The position numbers were made by a program, and so were the translations under genes. 64,000 nt of DNA from the NCBI GenBank assembly GCA_035325705.1, contig DAOKZI010000004.1:124001-188000 (forward strand). The letters run 5' to 3'. The first letter of the stretch is position 1. Each line of letters opens with the position of its first letter. Positions 1 through 7,793 of this stretch are shown piece after piece. The stretch is from Ga0077536 sp035325705. Lineage in GTDB: Bacteria > Pseudomonadota > Gammaproteobacteria > Ga0077536. The notes below the pieces were generated by a model. It had not been told where the DNA came from and did not search any database. It saw nothing but the letters and a program-made list of their open reading frames with translations.

Positions 1-589
1 CGGTGCCGCCCAGGCCGCAGTAGCCGCCGGGGTTCTTCGCGAGATATTGCTGGTGATAGTCCTCGGCGTAGTAGAAGGTCGGCGCGCTGAGGATTTCGGT
101 CGTGATGCGGCCTAGGCCCGCGCGCGTGAGGGCTTGCTGGTAGAGCGTTTTGGCGCGCTCGGCCGCGGCGCGCTGGGCGTCGTCGAAAACGTAGATGCCG
201 GAGCGGTACTGAGTGCCGAGGTCGTTGCCCTGACGCATGCCCTGCGTCGGATCGTGGGATTCGAAGAAGACTTCGAGCAGGCGCTCATAGGCGATGCGAC
301 GCGGATCGTAGACGACGAGCACGACCTCGTTGTGGCCGGTGAGCCCCGTGCACACCTCGCGATAGCTCGGATTCGGCGTGTAGCCGCCCGCGTAGCCGGC
401 GGCCGTGGTGTAGACACCTTCCAGCGACCAGAACTTGCGTTCCGCGCCCCAGAAGCAGCCGAGGCCGAACATCGCGCGCTCCAGCGGCGCCGGGAAAGGC
501 CCGGCAAGCGGGGCGTCGAGCACGAAGTGTCGCGCGGGCACCGGCATCGGCGTGTCGCGGCCCGGCAGGGCCTCTTCGGGAGTGGGCAT
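1..589 (-). CDS. msrA: Peptide-methionine (S)-S-oxide reductase MsrA (C-terminus cut by window edge)
   Basis: Repairs oxidised methionine by reducing the S-sulfoxide, using thioredoxin. Read on the minus strand from an ATG at 589, the protein opens MPTPEEALPG and carries the catalytic GCFWG motif with Cys45. The GYAGG and FFESHDPTQ segments and a DYHQQYLAKNPGGYCGLGG tail follow, the last containing a resolving-type Cys. The reading frame runs off position 1, so about the last few residues are missing. An AAAAGGAA ribosome site precedes the start. It is divergent from the glutathione peroxidase gene, giving a small oxidative-damage pair. Identification is by motif and is firm; the N-terminal 35 residues before the core are ordinary for this family. 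Confidence 0.95.
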   Translation of the reverse strand, partial: MPTPEEALPGRDTPMPVPARHFVLDAPLAGPFPAPLERAMFGLGCFWGAERKFWSLEGVYTTAAGYAGGYTPNPSYREVCTGLTGHNEVVLVVYDPRRIAYERLLEVFFESHDPTQGMRQGNDLGTQYRSGIYVFDDAQRAAAERAKTLYQQALTRAGLGRITTEILSAPTFYYAEDYHQQYLAKNPGGYCGLGGT

Positions 590-746
590 GCGTTCCTTTT
601 GTTTCGTGCCGAGCATCGTGCGCACCTCGCGATCGCTTTGCTCGTTGCACGATGGCCACCGGAACGGGGAAAATCAAGCCGGCGGCGGAGTGAACCGAGC
701 AGGAACGGGCGACACGGTCGCCGGAGCGTCCAAGGAGCGAGTGCCG

Positions 747-1280
747 ATGCGCATTGTCATTCTGCTGCTGCTCGGCCTGTGCGGCGTGTCCGCGCGGGCC
801 GCCTGTCCCGCCAGCCTCGATTTCAGCGTCCGCCCGCTGCTCGGCAAGGAGCCCGTCCATCTCTGCGACGAGTACGCGGGCAAGGTCGTCCTCGTCGTCA
901 ACACCGCCAGCAAGTGCGGCTTCACGCCGCAGTATGAAGGGCTCGAAGCCCTGTACCGCGAGCTCGCGCCGCGCGGCTTCGTCGTGCTCGGTTTCCCGTC
1001 GAACGATTTCGGCGGCCAGGAACCGGGCAGTGAAGCCCAGATCGGCGAGTTCTGCCGCTCGACCTATGGGGTGCAGTTCCCGATGTTCGAGAAGACGGTG
1101 GTGCACGGCGAGGATGCGCACCCGTTCTACCGGCACCTGATCGCGGCGACGGGCAAGTCGCCGAAATGGAATTTCTACAAATACCTCATCGATCGAGACG
1201 GCCAAATCGTGCGCGTGTTCAGCAGCATGACGGCGCCGAGCTCCGGAAAACTGCGTGACGCCATCGAAGCTTTGCTCTGA
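747..1280 (+). CDS. Glutathione peroxidase, exported
   Basis: Thiol peroxidase of the glutathione peroxidase family that reduces peroxides. The 177-residue product begins with a hydrophobic signal peptide (MRIVILLLLGLCGVSARA) and probably acts in the periplasm. The catalytic tetrad is visible: Cys57 in NTASKCGFTPQY, Gln91 in FPSNDFGGQEPG, and Trp141/Asn142 in KWNFYKYL. The active site is a cysteine rather than selenocysteine. ATG 747 was chosen because AAGGAG at 732-737 sits at good spacing; a GTG six bases earlier would be too close. Its end overlaps the start of the next gene, and msrA is divergent. In bacteria such enzymes often use thioredoxin in spite of the name. Confidence 0.93.
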   Translation: MRIVILLLLGLCGVSARAACPASLDFSVRPLLGKEPVHLCDEYAGKVVLVVNTASKCGFTPQYEGLEALYRELAPRGFVVLGFPSNDFGGQEPGSEAQIGEFCRSTYGVQFPMFEKTVVHGEDAHPFYRHLIAATGKSPKWNFYKYLIDRDGQIVRVFSSMTAPSSGKLRDAIEALL

Positions 1281-2346
1281 ACCGGTCCGCCGCGCGTCGC
1301 GGCGCGCGGCCTTCGTCTCCTGTCTGGTCGCCCTTGCCCTGATCGCCCCCGTCGCCGGCGCCAAAGGCCCGCGCGATCCGCGCGACAGCGCGACGCTGAC
1401 CGTCATGTTCGAGAATGATCTCTTCGGCGACAGCGACGAGCAGTACACGAGCGGCTTCCAGCTCGGCTGGATGTCGCCCGACGTCGCGCGCTATCTGGAC
1501 GCGGATCTGCCGCCCGGCCTCGAATGGGCGAAACGGCTCGCCGCGCACTTGCCCTTCGTCGATCTGCCGCACAGCCAGCACAACGTCGGGCTGTCGCTGG
1601 GGCAGAAGGTCTACACGCCCGGCGACACGCAGACGCGCGCCGTGGTGCTGGACGATCGACCCTACGCCGGCTGGCTGTACGGCGGCATCGCCTTCATCAG
1701 CAAGACGATGACGCGGCTCGACACGGTGGAGCTGCAGGCCGGCATGATCGGCCCGGCCTCGCTCGCCGAAGACGCTCAGAAGTTCGTGCACAAGCTGCGC
1801 GGCTTCGACGTGCCGCAGGGCTGGGACAATCAGCTCGAGAACGAACCGGGCCTTGCGCTGATCTACGAGCGCCGCGATCGGCCCTGGCGCAGCGCGAACG
1901 CCGCGGGCCTGGGCTACGACTTCATCACGCACGGCGGCGGCGCCGTCGGCAATGTCTTCACCTACCTCAACGCCGGCGCCGAGCTGCGCGCGGGCTGGAA
2001 TCTGCCGGCGGACTTCGGCACTTCGGTGATCAGTCCCGGCGGCGACACCAATGCGCCGACGGCGGTCGACGATCCCAGGCTCGGCAATACCTCGCCCATC
2101 GGCCTCCACGGCTTCGCGGCCATCACGGGCCGCTTCGTGCTGCGCGACATCTTCCTCGACGGCAACACCTTTGCCGACAGCCACGACGTCGACAAGCATT
2201 TGCTGGTCGGCGATTTCCTCGTCGGCGCAAGCCTCACTGTCTGGCGTGCGAAGCTGTCCTACGCCACCGTCTTCCGCAGCAAGGAGTTCGAGGGTCAGGA
2301 TCGCGCCCACCATTTCGGCTCGCTGAGCCTGTCGATTACCTTTTGA
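1255..2346 (+). CDS. LpxR-like outer-membrane lipid A deacylase (DUF2219 family)
   Basis: Members of this outer-membrane beta-barrel family remove the 3'-acyloxyacyl group of lipid A. The 363-residue product has a signal peptide (residues about 12-36) and then FENDLFGDSDEQYTSG, giving the family's Asn54/Asp55 pair and a Thr/Ser at 65-66. His179 in KFVHKLRG and the hallmark GWDNQLENEPG follow at 189-199, so the expected active-site residues all look present. The only reasonable start is GTG 1255, which overlaps the peroxidase gene by 26 bases and suggests cotranscription. The protein ends in aromatic-rich strands and a terminal Phe, as outer-membrane barrels do. Substrate specificity in this organism is inferred. 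Confidence 0.85.
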   Translation: MTPSKLCSEPVRRASRRAAFVSCLVALALIAPVAGAKGPRDPRDSATLTVMFENDLFGDSDEQYTSGFQLGWMSPDVARYLDADLPPGLEWAKRLAAHLPFVDLPHSQHNVGLSLGQKVYTPGDTQTRAVVLDDRPYAGWLYGGIAFISKTMTRLDTVELQAGMIGPASLAEDAQKFVHKLRGFDVPQGWDNQLENEPGLALIYERRDRPWRSANAAGLGYDFITHGGGAVGNVFTYLNAGAELRAGWNLPADFGTSVISPGGDTNAPTAVDDPRLGNTSPIGLHGFAAITGRFVLRDIFLDGNTFADSHDVDKHLLVGDFLVGASLTVWRAKLSYATVFRSKEFEGQDRAHHFGSLSLSITF

Positions 2347-2371
2347 GCGCGACCGGCGGGGCTGCTATAAA
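2343..2371 (+). promoter_or_regulatory. Sigma-70-type promoter for the small gene at 2410
   Basis: TTGAGC (2343-2348), a 17-base spacer and TATAAA (2366-2371) match the housekeeping consensus at nine of twelve positions. The predicted transcript would start near 2378, about 30 bases before the start codon at 2410. The -35 box overlaps the stop codon of the preceding gene. Confidence 0.55.
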
Positions 2372-2409
2372 GGGCAGCAGCGCCACCGGGCAGTCGCCAG
2401 GGGACCGAG

Positions 2410-2655
2410 ATGAAGGGCGAGACCGATCGCATCGAAGTGTATTGCGACAGCCACGGCGTGTCGTACTGCTCCACGCGTGAGCGCCTGATCAACGCCGGCC
2501 TCGCGACCGCGGACATGTTTCCCGGTCCCAACGAAACCTGGCGCGGCAACGGTCCCTGCCGCGATCCCGACGAGCCGCTGTGGTCCGTGCAGCGCGCGCG
2601 CCAAGGCCGGTACAAGGTCATCTGGGGCCTGTGCCTCGCGCGCGAGATCGATTGA
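2410..2655 (+). CDS. Small protein of unknown function, 81 aa
   Basis: I do not recognise a family. The 81-residue product has no signal peptide or membrane segment. It contains four cysteines (12, 20, 50 and 75), and its N-terminal segment RIEVYCDSHGVSYCST could hold a metal or form a disulfide. The C-terminal half is basic and ends YKVIWGLCLAREID. Support for it being real comes from its position between a good promoter (2343-2371) and a strong terminator (2829-2859), and from the lack of any competing gene. The ribosome site is weak (GGGGACCGAG). Confidence 0.55.
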   Translation: MKGETDRIEVYCDSHGVSYCSTRERLINAGLATADMFPGPNETWRGNGPCRDPDEPLWSVQRARQGRYKVIWGLCLAREID

Positions 2656-2828
2656 GAAAGCGCTGAGCGGGTCCGTCCCGGACTCGTTCGAATTCAGCGG
2701 ACCCGGCCCATGCCCGGGCGCACTCCCGCAGTTCAGTCCGGATTCATCCCCGCTCCCGTACCGTGCCCGCCGTCGATTTCGATACGGAGATGCGCCATCG
2801 CCTGTGGCGCTGCTCCATGACGGCAATT

Positions 2829-2859
2829 GCCCGGCGTGACCCCGCCGGGCATTTTTTTT
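2829..2859 (+). terminator. Rho-independent terminator
   Basis: GCCCGGCG (2829-2836) pairs perfectly with CGCCGGGC (2843-2850) around a six-base loop and is followed by A and eight T residues (2852-2859). It lies 173 bases beyond the stop of the small gene at 2410-2655, so that transcript would carry a long 3' tail, or a separate short RNA ends here. The next gene starts 125 bases further on. Confidence 0.85.
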
Positions 2860-2983
2860 CGTCCGCGCCGCGCGCGCCCGATACGCCGGCCGAGCCTGCT
2901 CTTTCTCTGCGGCCGAGTCGCCCCGAGCGGACGCTCGAAACGCCGTCCTGTAACATGCGGCGAGGCCTTCCCTACCCATCGCC

Positions 2984-4240
2984 GTGTTCCAACCGCTGCC
3001 GCTGTTCCTCGCCGTGCGCTACCTGCGGGTCAAGCGCAAGAATCGTTTCGCCGCTTTCGTCGCGCTCGCCTCGGTCGCCGGCATCGGGCTCGGCGTCGCG
3101 ATCCTCCTCATCGTGCTGTCGGTGATGAACGGCTTCGAGCGCCAGGTCGCCGCGCGCATCCTCGGCATGACCTCGCACGCGACCGTGTTGAGCCGCTACG
3201 GACTGCTGCAGCACTGGCAGGACGTCGCGGCGGCGGCGCGCCGGGCGCCCGCGGTGACGGGCGTCGCGCCGTTCATCCGCGGCGCCGGCATGCTGAATCA
3301 TCGCGGCAAGGTGCGCGGGGTGCTGCTCTACGGCGTGCCGGCCGCCACCGAGGCCGAGGTCTCGGATCTGCAGCAGTACCTCGGCGCGACGCCGCTGCGC
3401 GCGCTGGAGGCGACGGACGGCGGGCTCCCGGCCATCGCCCTCGGCGATGCGCTCGCCGCGGATCTCGGGCTCGCGCCCGGCGACGCGGTGACCTTGATCG
3501 CCCCGCAGTGGGACGACGCGCAGCAGCTCGGGGTGCCGCGCTACGTGCGACTGCGCGTCGTCGCGACCTTCCATGCCGGCATGCACGAATTCGATGCGGC
3601 GTTCGGCGTCGTGAGCCTGGTGACCGCAGCGCGCGTGTTCGAGCTCGGCGACGCGGTGTCCGGGCTGCGCGTGAAGTTCGACGATCCGACGCAGGCGCCG
3701 GCGCTGGCGCAGGCGCTCGTGCAGCAGCTCGGCGCGGACTACGCGGCGCTCGACTGGACTCAGTTCCACCGCAACTTCTTCCTGGCCCTGAAGTCGCAGA
3801 AGCGCATCCTGTTCGTGATCCTGTCCCTGATCGTCGCCGTCGCCGCCTTCAACATCGTCGCCTCGATGGTGATGCTGGTGAAGGAGAAGAACCGCGACAT
3901 CGCGATCCTGCGCACCATGGGTCTCGCGCCGCGCGGTGTGCTCGCCGCGTTCCTCGTGCAGGGCATGCTGGTCGCCGGCATCGGCATTGCGCTCGGCCTC
4001 CTGCTCGGCGTGCTCGGCGCGGACTACGCGAACGCGGCGATGCAGCTCGTCGAACGCGTGTTCGGCATCACCTTCATCAAGCCCGACGTCTACTACATCG
4101 ACTACCTGCCGACGGAGCTGCGGGCCGCGGATGCGCTCGTCATCGCGGGGGTGACCTTCGTCGTCTGCGTGCTCGCCGCCGGCTTCCCGGCCTGGCAGGC
4201 CTCGCGCATCGCGCCGGTCGAGGCGATGCGTTACGACTGA
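2984..4240 (+). CDS. Lipoprotein-releasing ABC transporter permease LolC/LolE-type (LolF-like)
   Basis: Inner-membrane permease of the Lol system, which extracts lipoproteins from the inner membrane for transfer to LolA. The 418-residue product has the family layout. One N-terminal membrane helix (about 25-48) follows the LAVRYLRVKRKNRFAAF segment, then comes a large MacB-like periplasmic domain (about 50-265). Three C-terminal helices of the FtsX type enclose VKEKNRDIAILRTMG, and the end is FPAWQASRIAPVEAMRYD. The start is GTG 2984. There is no lolD ATPase gene next to it and the downstream gene is convergent (stops 9 bases apart), so it is an orphan here. It could be one half of LolCE or a homodimeric LolF. 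Confidence 0.88.
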   Translation: MFQPLPLFLAVRYLRVKRKNRFAAFVALASVAGIGLGVAILLIVLSVMNGFERQVAARILGMTSHATVLSRYGLLQHWQDVAAAARRAPAVTGVAPFIRGAGMLNHRGKVRGVLLYGVPAATEAEVSDLQQYLGATPLRALEATDGGLPAIALGDALAADLGLAPGDAVTLIAPQWDDAQQLGVPRYVRLRVVATFHAGMHEFDAAFGVVSLVTAARVFELGDAVSGLRVKFDDPTQAPALAQALVQQLGADYAALDWTQFHRNFFLALKSQKRILFVILSLIVAVAAFNIVASMVMLVKEKNRDIAILRTMGLAPRGVLAAFLVQGMLVAGIGIALGLLLGVLGADYANAAMQLVERVFGITFIKPDVYYIDYLPTELRAADALVIAGVTFVVCVLAAGFPAWQASRIAPVEAMRYD

Positions 4241-4249
4241 AGCCGGCCT

Positions 4250-5230
4250 TCAGCAGCACAGGCGCGCGAAGAAGGACGGCGCCCACACCGCGGCGCGCGC
4301 GAGCACGAAGCGCGTCAGCAGGCGTTCCAGCGCCGCGGTGTGCTGCGCGATCTCGGCGTAGGGCGCAGGCCACGCATCCGGCAGCGTAGCCGCATCCGGC
4401 GGGCTCGCCTGCACCAGCGCCGCACGCAACTCGGGATCGAAAAGCAGCGCCATCACGCTCTCGTAGTGGAATTCGACGCGCGCGAGCGTCACCGCATCGT
4501 AGGCGCCGATCACCGCGCGCACGCGCTCCAGCGGCGTCAGGCGCAAATGCGCGGCGAGCCAGTCGGCGCGCGCCGGCTGCCGGCTGCTCTCGCCGATGAG
4601 CAGCAGCAGCCCGGTGAAACCGAGCAGGCGCGAGCTGCCGAGCTTGGCCTGGCGCAGATACCAGCCGTCGTCGGCCTCGCGATCGAACTTGCACGACTGC
4701 CAGGCCGCGTAGGCGTGGCGATAGCGCTGCAGATCGTGCAGCAGCAGATCGAAGCCAGCCTCCTCGCGCGCGCCGAGATACCACTGCAGCACGCGCCGCT
4801 GCAGCTCGTCGTGCGCTGCGCGGCCGTACAGCGGCCGCGTGTCGAGCAGGAACTGGAAACGCCGGCCGAAGTTCGCCGGCGCTTCATCGAGCGCCCCCCG
4901 CGCGCGCGGATCGCAGAGCGTCGCCACCGCGATCGGCTCGACGTAGAGGCCCCAGGGTTTGGGCGCGCGCAGCGGCAGATCGGCCAGCGCCTCGTAGACG
5001 CGCGCCGCCAGCGCGCGCGGCGCGGCGACCGGCGCGTCGGTCACGATGATCGCATCGAGATCGGAGCCGGGCCCGGCTTCCAGTCGCGCCAGCGAGCCGG
5101 CGGCGGCGACGCAGTGCACGGCCGGGCAATCGGCGAGGGCGGCGGTGAGCCGCGCTTCGAGCGCGGCGATCAGCGCGCGCGAGCGCGCCGCCGCCATCGC
5201 GAGCGGCGCGGCGAAGGGTACTTCGCTCAT
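4250..5230 (-). CDS. Nucleotidyltransferase-domain protein
   Basis: The 326-residue protein has a Pol-beta-type nucleotidyltransferase core near its N-terminus. G45-S46 is followed nine residues later by GSDLDAI (55-61), supplying the Gly-Ser and paired Asp residues that hold the metal and nucleotide. The rest is a helical region with no membrane segment. Related proteins transfer nucleotides to proteins or antibiotics, or act as toxin-system enzymes, and I cannot say which applies. The gene is followed upstream on the same strand by the DUF2237 gene (gap 16 bases), so the two may be cotranscribed. It ends tail to tail with the lol permease gene. Confidence 0.75.
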   Translation of the reverse strand: MSEVPFAAPLAMAAARSRALIAALEARLTAALADCPAVHCVAAAGSLARLEAGPGSDLDAIIVTDAPVAAPRALAARVYEALADLPLRAPKPWGLYVEPIAVATLCDPRARGALDEAPANFGRRFQFLLDTRPLYGRAAHDELQRRVLQWYLGAREEAGFDLLLHDLQRYRHAYAAWQSCKFDREADDGWYLRQAKLGSSRLLGFTGLLLLIGESSRQPARADWLAAHLRLTPLERVRAVIGAYDAVTLARVEFHYESVMALLFDPELRAALVQASPPDAATLPDAWPAPYAEIAQHTAALERLLTRFVLARAAVWAPSFFARLCC

Positions 5231-5246
5231 CGCACCGGGCGGCGCG

Positions 5247-5621
5247 CTACACCAGATCGATGGCGTAGCGTTTCAGCTCGGCGAGCGAAATGAAGTCCAG
5301 CAGCGATTCGTGGGTGGAGGCGAGCACGATGCGCGGCGCGACGCCGGCGCGATGCGCCTCCAGCCAGCGCCCGGCGCAGACGCACCAGCGATCGCCCGGC
5401 CGCAGGCCGGGGAACGCGGCGGCAGGGACGGGCGTGCTGAGGTCGTTGCCGTGAGCCTTCGAAAACGCCAGGAATTCGGCGCTGAGCTGCACGCAGACCG
5501 TGTGCTCGCCGACGTCCTCGCTGCCGGTTTCACAGCAGCCGGTGCGATAGAAGCCGGTCAGCGGATCGCGCGAGCAGAGCTCCAGCGGTTGTCCGAGCAC
5601 GTTGCGTTGAGGTTCGCTCAT
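5247..5621 (-). CDS. DUF2237 family protein
   Basis: A 124-residue protein with the conserved DUF2237 pattern: NVLGQPLELCSRDPLTGFYR near the start, a GCCETG pair of cysteines, GEHTVCVQ, and the GDRWCVCAGRWLEA segment before ESLLDFISL. The family is widespread in bacteria and has no established function; its conserved cysteines suggest metal or redox chemistry. I place the start at ATG 5621 (MSEPQRN) because homologues begin just before NVLGQ; an in-frame extension to 5702 carries only low-complexity arginine-rich sequence. It lies 16 bases upstream of the nucleotidyltransferase gene on the same strand. Confidence 0.85.
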   Translation of the reverse strand: MSEPQRNVLGQPLELCSRDPLTGFYRTGCCETGSEDVGEHTVCVQLSAEFLAFSKAHGNDLSTPVPAAAFPGLRPGDRWCVCAGRWLEAHRAGVAPRIVLASTHESLLDFISLAELKRYAIDLV

Positions 5622-5688
5622 GGCATCACGAGTGTGCGGTCCGGCGGTCGTCGCCCGTCGCGGCGCCTCGTGCAAGGAAGGCCGGTCG

Positions 5689-5715
5689 TTGCGACGCATC
5701 ATCTGGTCCTATAAT
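5689..5715 (+). promoter_or_regulatory. Promoter for the SDR gene at 5748
   Basis: A perfect TATAAT -10 box lies at 5710-5715. TTGCGA at 5689-5694 could serve as -35, with a short 15-base spacer. The transcript would start near 5722, about 26 bases before the ATG at 5748. Confidence 0.5.
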
Positions 5716-5747
5716 GCCACCGCCTCCCGCAAGCTGAAAGCGAATCC

Positions 5748-6566
5748 ATGAACATCAAAGGCAAGACCGCGGTCATCACCGGCGCCGCGAGCGGCATCGG
5801 CCTCGCCACCGCGCGTGAATTCATCAAGCACGGCATCGAGGCCGTCGCCCTCGTCGATCGCTCGCCCGCCGTCGCGGACCACGCGGCGACGCTGAACGCC
5901 GAGGCGGGCCGCCCGGTGGCGCTGCCCTTTCACGGCGACACCACGCAGGACGAGTTCCGTCGCGAGGTCTTCGCCAAGCTGCGCGACGCCTACGGCGTCG
6001 TCAACATCCTGGTGCCCGCGGCCGGCATCACGCGCGACGCGCTCGCGGTGCGCGTCAATCGCGAAAAAGGCGTCGCGCAGATCTATCCGGTCGAAACGTT
6101 CCGCGAAGTGCTGGAGGTCAATCTCGTCGCCCCCGTGTACTGGGCGCTCGAGCTGGTCGCACAGATGGCCGAGCATCGCTTCGCGCGCGGCCTGAAGCGC
6201 TGGAGCCCGGACGAGGGCGTGCAGGGCGTGATCGTGTTCATCGGCTCGGTGTCCTCGCAGGGCAACAAGGGCCAGATCGCCTATGCGAGCACCAAGGTCG
6301 GCCTCGAAGGCGCGGCCTCGACGCTGATGATCGAAGGCATCTTCCACGGCGTGCGCACGGCGGTCATCCATCCGGGCTTCACCGACACGCCGATGGTGCG
6401 CGCGCTCGGTGAAGAGTACATCCAGAAGCACGTGCTGCCGGCGACGCAGATCGGCCGTTTGATCCGGCCCGAGGAGATCGCCGAGGCGATCTGCTTCCTG
6501 TGCCGCAACTCCGCCGTCAGCGGCCAGCTCTGGGCGGACGCGGGCTGGCATCCGCTGCCGACCTGA
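5748..6566 (+). CDS. Short-chain dehydrogenase/reductase (SDR)
   Basis: A classical NAD(P)-dependent oxidoreductase of 272 residues. The nucleotide-binding motif TGAASGIG is at 11-18, the Asp-37-type acidic residue in ALVDRS suggests NAD(H) preference, and the catalytic Tyr179-Lys183 pair lies in IAYASTK with serines at 167-170. The region before the catalytic Tyr is slightly long (KRWSPDEGVQG, 150-160), and the usual NNAG is PAAG. The C-terminus matches the SDR pattern VSGQLWADAGW. The substrate is unknown. It has its own promoter and stands alone between divergent and same-strand unrelated genes. Confidence 0.88.
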   Translation: MNIKGKTAVITGAASGIGLATAREFIKHGIEAVALVDRSPAVADHAATLNAEAGRPVALPFHGDTTQDEFRREVFAKLRDAYGVVNILVPAAGITRDALAVRVNREKGVAQIYPVETFREVLEVNLVAPVYWALELVAQMAEHRFARGLKRWSPDEGVQGVIVFIGSVSSQGNKGQIAYASTKVGLEGAASTLMIEGIFHGVRTAVIHPGFTDTPMVRALGEEYIQKHVLPATQIGRLIRPEEIAEAICFLCRNSAVSGQLWADAGWHPLPT

Positions 6567-6654
6567 TCCGCCTCGTCGCGCGCCGAACCGTGACGCGGCT
6601 TACGCTCTCGGCCGCCGCGCTGGCATCGCGGCGCCGTCGCCTCTATAAGAAAGC

Positions 6655-6685
6655 CCTGAACGAGCGCAGCGAAGGCTCGTTCAGG
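6655..6685. repeat. Strong hairpin / palindromic repeat unit
   Basis: CCTGAACGAG (6655-6664) pairs perfectly over ten bases with CTCGTTCAGG (6676-6685) around an 11-base loop. There is no T-run, so it is not a standard terminator. It lies between the SDR stop and the receiver-PAS gene and resembles the GAACGAG element seen near 42231. Confidence 0.6.
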
Positions 6686-6807
6686 ACGGACCCTCCGTGG
6701 CCGGCCACCGCAACTCTGCCGGTGCAGAGCGTCCATGACTGCCGCGGCAAGCAGCACAGACAGGGATGGAGATGCGCCCGAGCCCGAGCCTCGGCGCGCG
6801 GCGAGAC

Positions 6808-7641
6808 ATGAGCGAGCACATCGAACGCATTCTCTTCGTCGACGATCAGCCCGAGATCATCGAGCTCATCCGCCGCCACGTCGGCGGCCACTACGACTGC
6901 GTCTATGTCGAGAGCGGCGCGGCCGCGCTGAGCCTGCTCGACACCGCCGGCCCGTTCGCCGTCGTCGTCGCCGACTATTCGATGCCGAACATGGACGGCG
7001 TCACGCTGCTCGCGGAGATCCAGCGCCGCTCGCCCGACACCGTGCCGATCATGTTGACGGCCTTCGCCGATCTCGACATCGCCATCGCCGCCCTCCACCA
7101 GGGCAACATCTTCCGCTTCCTGCGCAAGCCCTGGGATCGCAGCGATCTCGATCGCGCGCTGGCCAACGCGCTCGATCACTTCCACCTCGTGCAGAGCGAG
7201 CGTCGCCTGCACCAGCAGCTCGCGAAAGCGAATCGCGCACTGGATGCAAAGGTGAAGGAGCTCGATGAGCTCAACCAGCTACTCGAATACTGGGTCGAGT
7301 TCTCGCCCGCGGTGCTCTACAGCGCCGACTGCGGCGGCGATGCGCCGCGGCTCACCTACGTCAGCAAGAACTTCGCGCGCCTGTCCGGACGCGAACGCAC
7401 GGAAGTGATCCTCGATCCCACGCTGTGGGAGCGAGCGGTGCATCCCGACGATGCCCCGGAACGTGAACGGCGCTTGCGCGAGTTCGTGCACGGGCGTGCC
7501 GCCGAGCATTCGCTGACCTATCGCGTGCGTCATCACAACGGCACGTATCGCACGATCCTCGAAGCCGTCCGCTGCATCCGCAATCCGCAGGGCAAGCCGC
7601 TCGAGCTGGTCGGTTGCTGGCTCGACATCTCGCCGCGCTGA
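6808..7641 (+). CDS. Response regulator with receiver and PAS domains, no classical output domain
   Basis: The 277-residue cytoplasmic protein has a receiver domain (about 6-125) with Asp12/Asp13, phosphoacceptor Asp56 in VVVADYSMP, Thr84 and Lys107 in LRKPWD. A coiled-coil-like linker follows (128-162). A PAS_3-type sensor fold (about 165-277) contains LTYVSKNFARLSG and VHPDD and ends ELVGCWLDIS. LRKPW after the receiver is typical of regulators that talk to HD-GYP or GGDEF proteins, but no enzymatic or DNA-binding domain follows, so it may act by protein contact. I chose ATG 6808 because it puts VDD at residues 11-13; in-frame ATGs at 6766 and 6772 are alternatives. No kinase is adjacent. 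Confidence 0.82.
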   Translation: MSEHIERILFVDDQPEIIELIRRHVGGHYDCVYVESGAAALSLLDTAGPFAVVVADYSMPNMDGVTLLAEIQRRSPDTVPIMLTAFADLDIAIAALHQGNIFRFLRKPWDRSDLDRALANALDHFHLVQSERRLHQQLAKANRALDAKVKELDELNQLLEYWVEFSPAVLYSADCGGDAPRLTYVSKNFARLSGRERTEVILDPTLWERAVHPDDAPERERRLREFVHGRAAEHSLTYRVRHHNGTYRTILEAVRCIRNPQGKPLELVGCWLDISPR

Positions 7642-7707
7642 CTCGCGCGGCGCCGTCCCGTTTTTCCCCGCCGCCGCGTCCGATCTGACGAAGCCAGCGC
7701 GACGGAC

Positions 7708-7736
7708 TTGACAGTTTCTTCACGAAGAGCTACAAA
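7708..7736 (+). promoter_or_regulatory. Sigma-70 promoter for the PilZ gene
   Basis: A perfect TTGACA -35 box (7708-7713) is followed by a 17-base spacer and TACAAA (7731-7736). Transcription would start near 7743, about 50 bases upstream of the ATG at 7794. Confidence 0.65.
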
Positions 7737-7793
7737 TGTCCCCACTAACTATTTGAAAAATTGAGTCATCAGCCGGCTGGGAACCCTTGTTCC

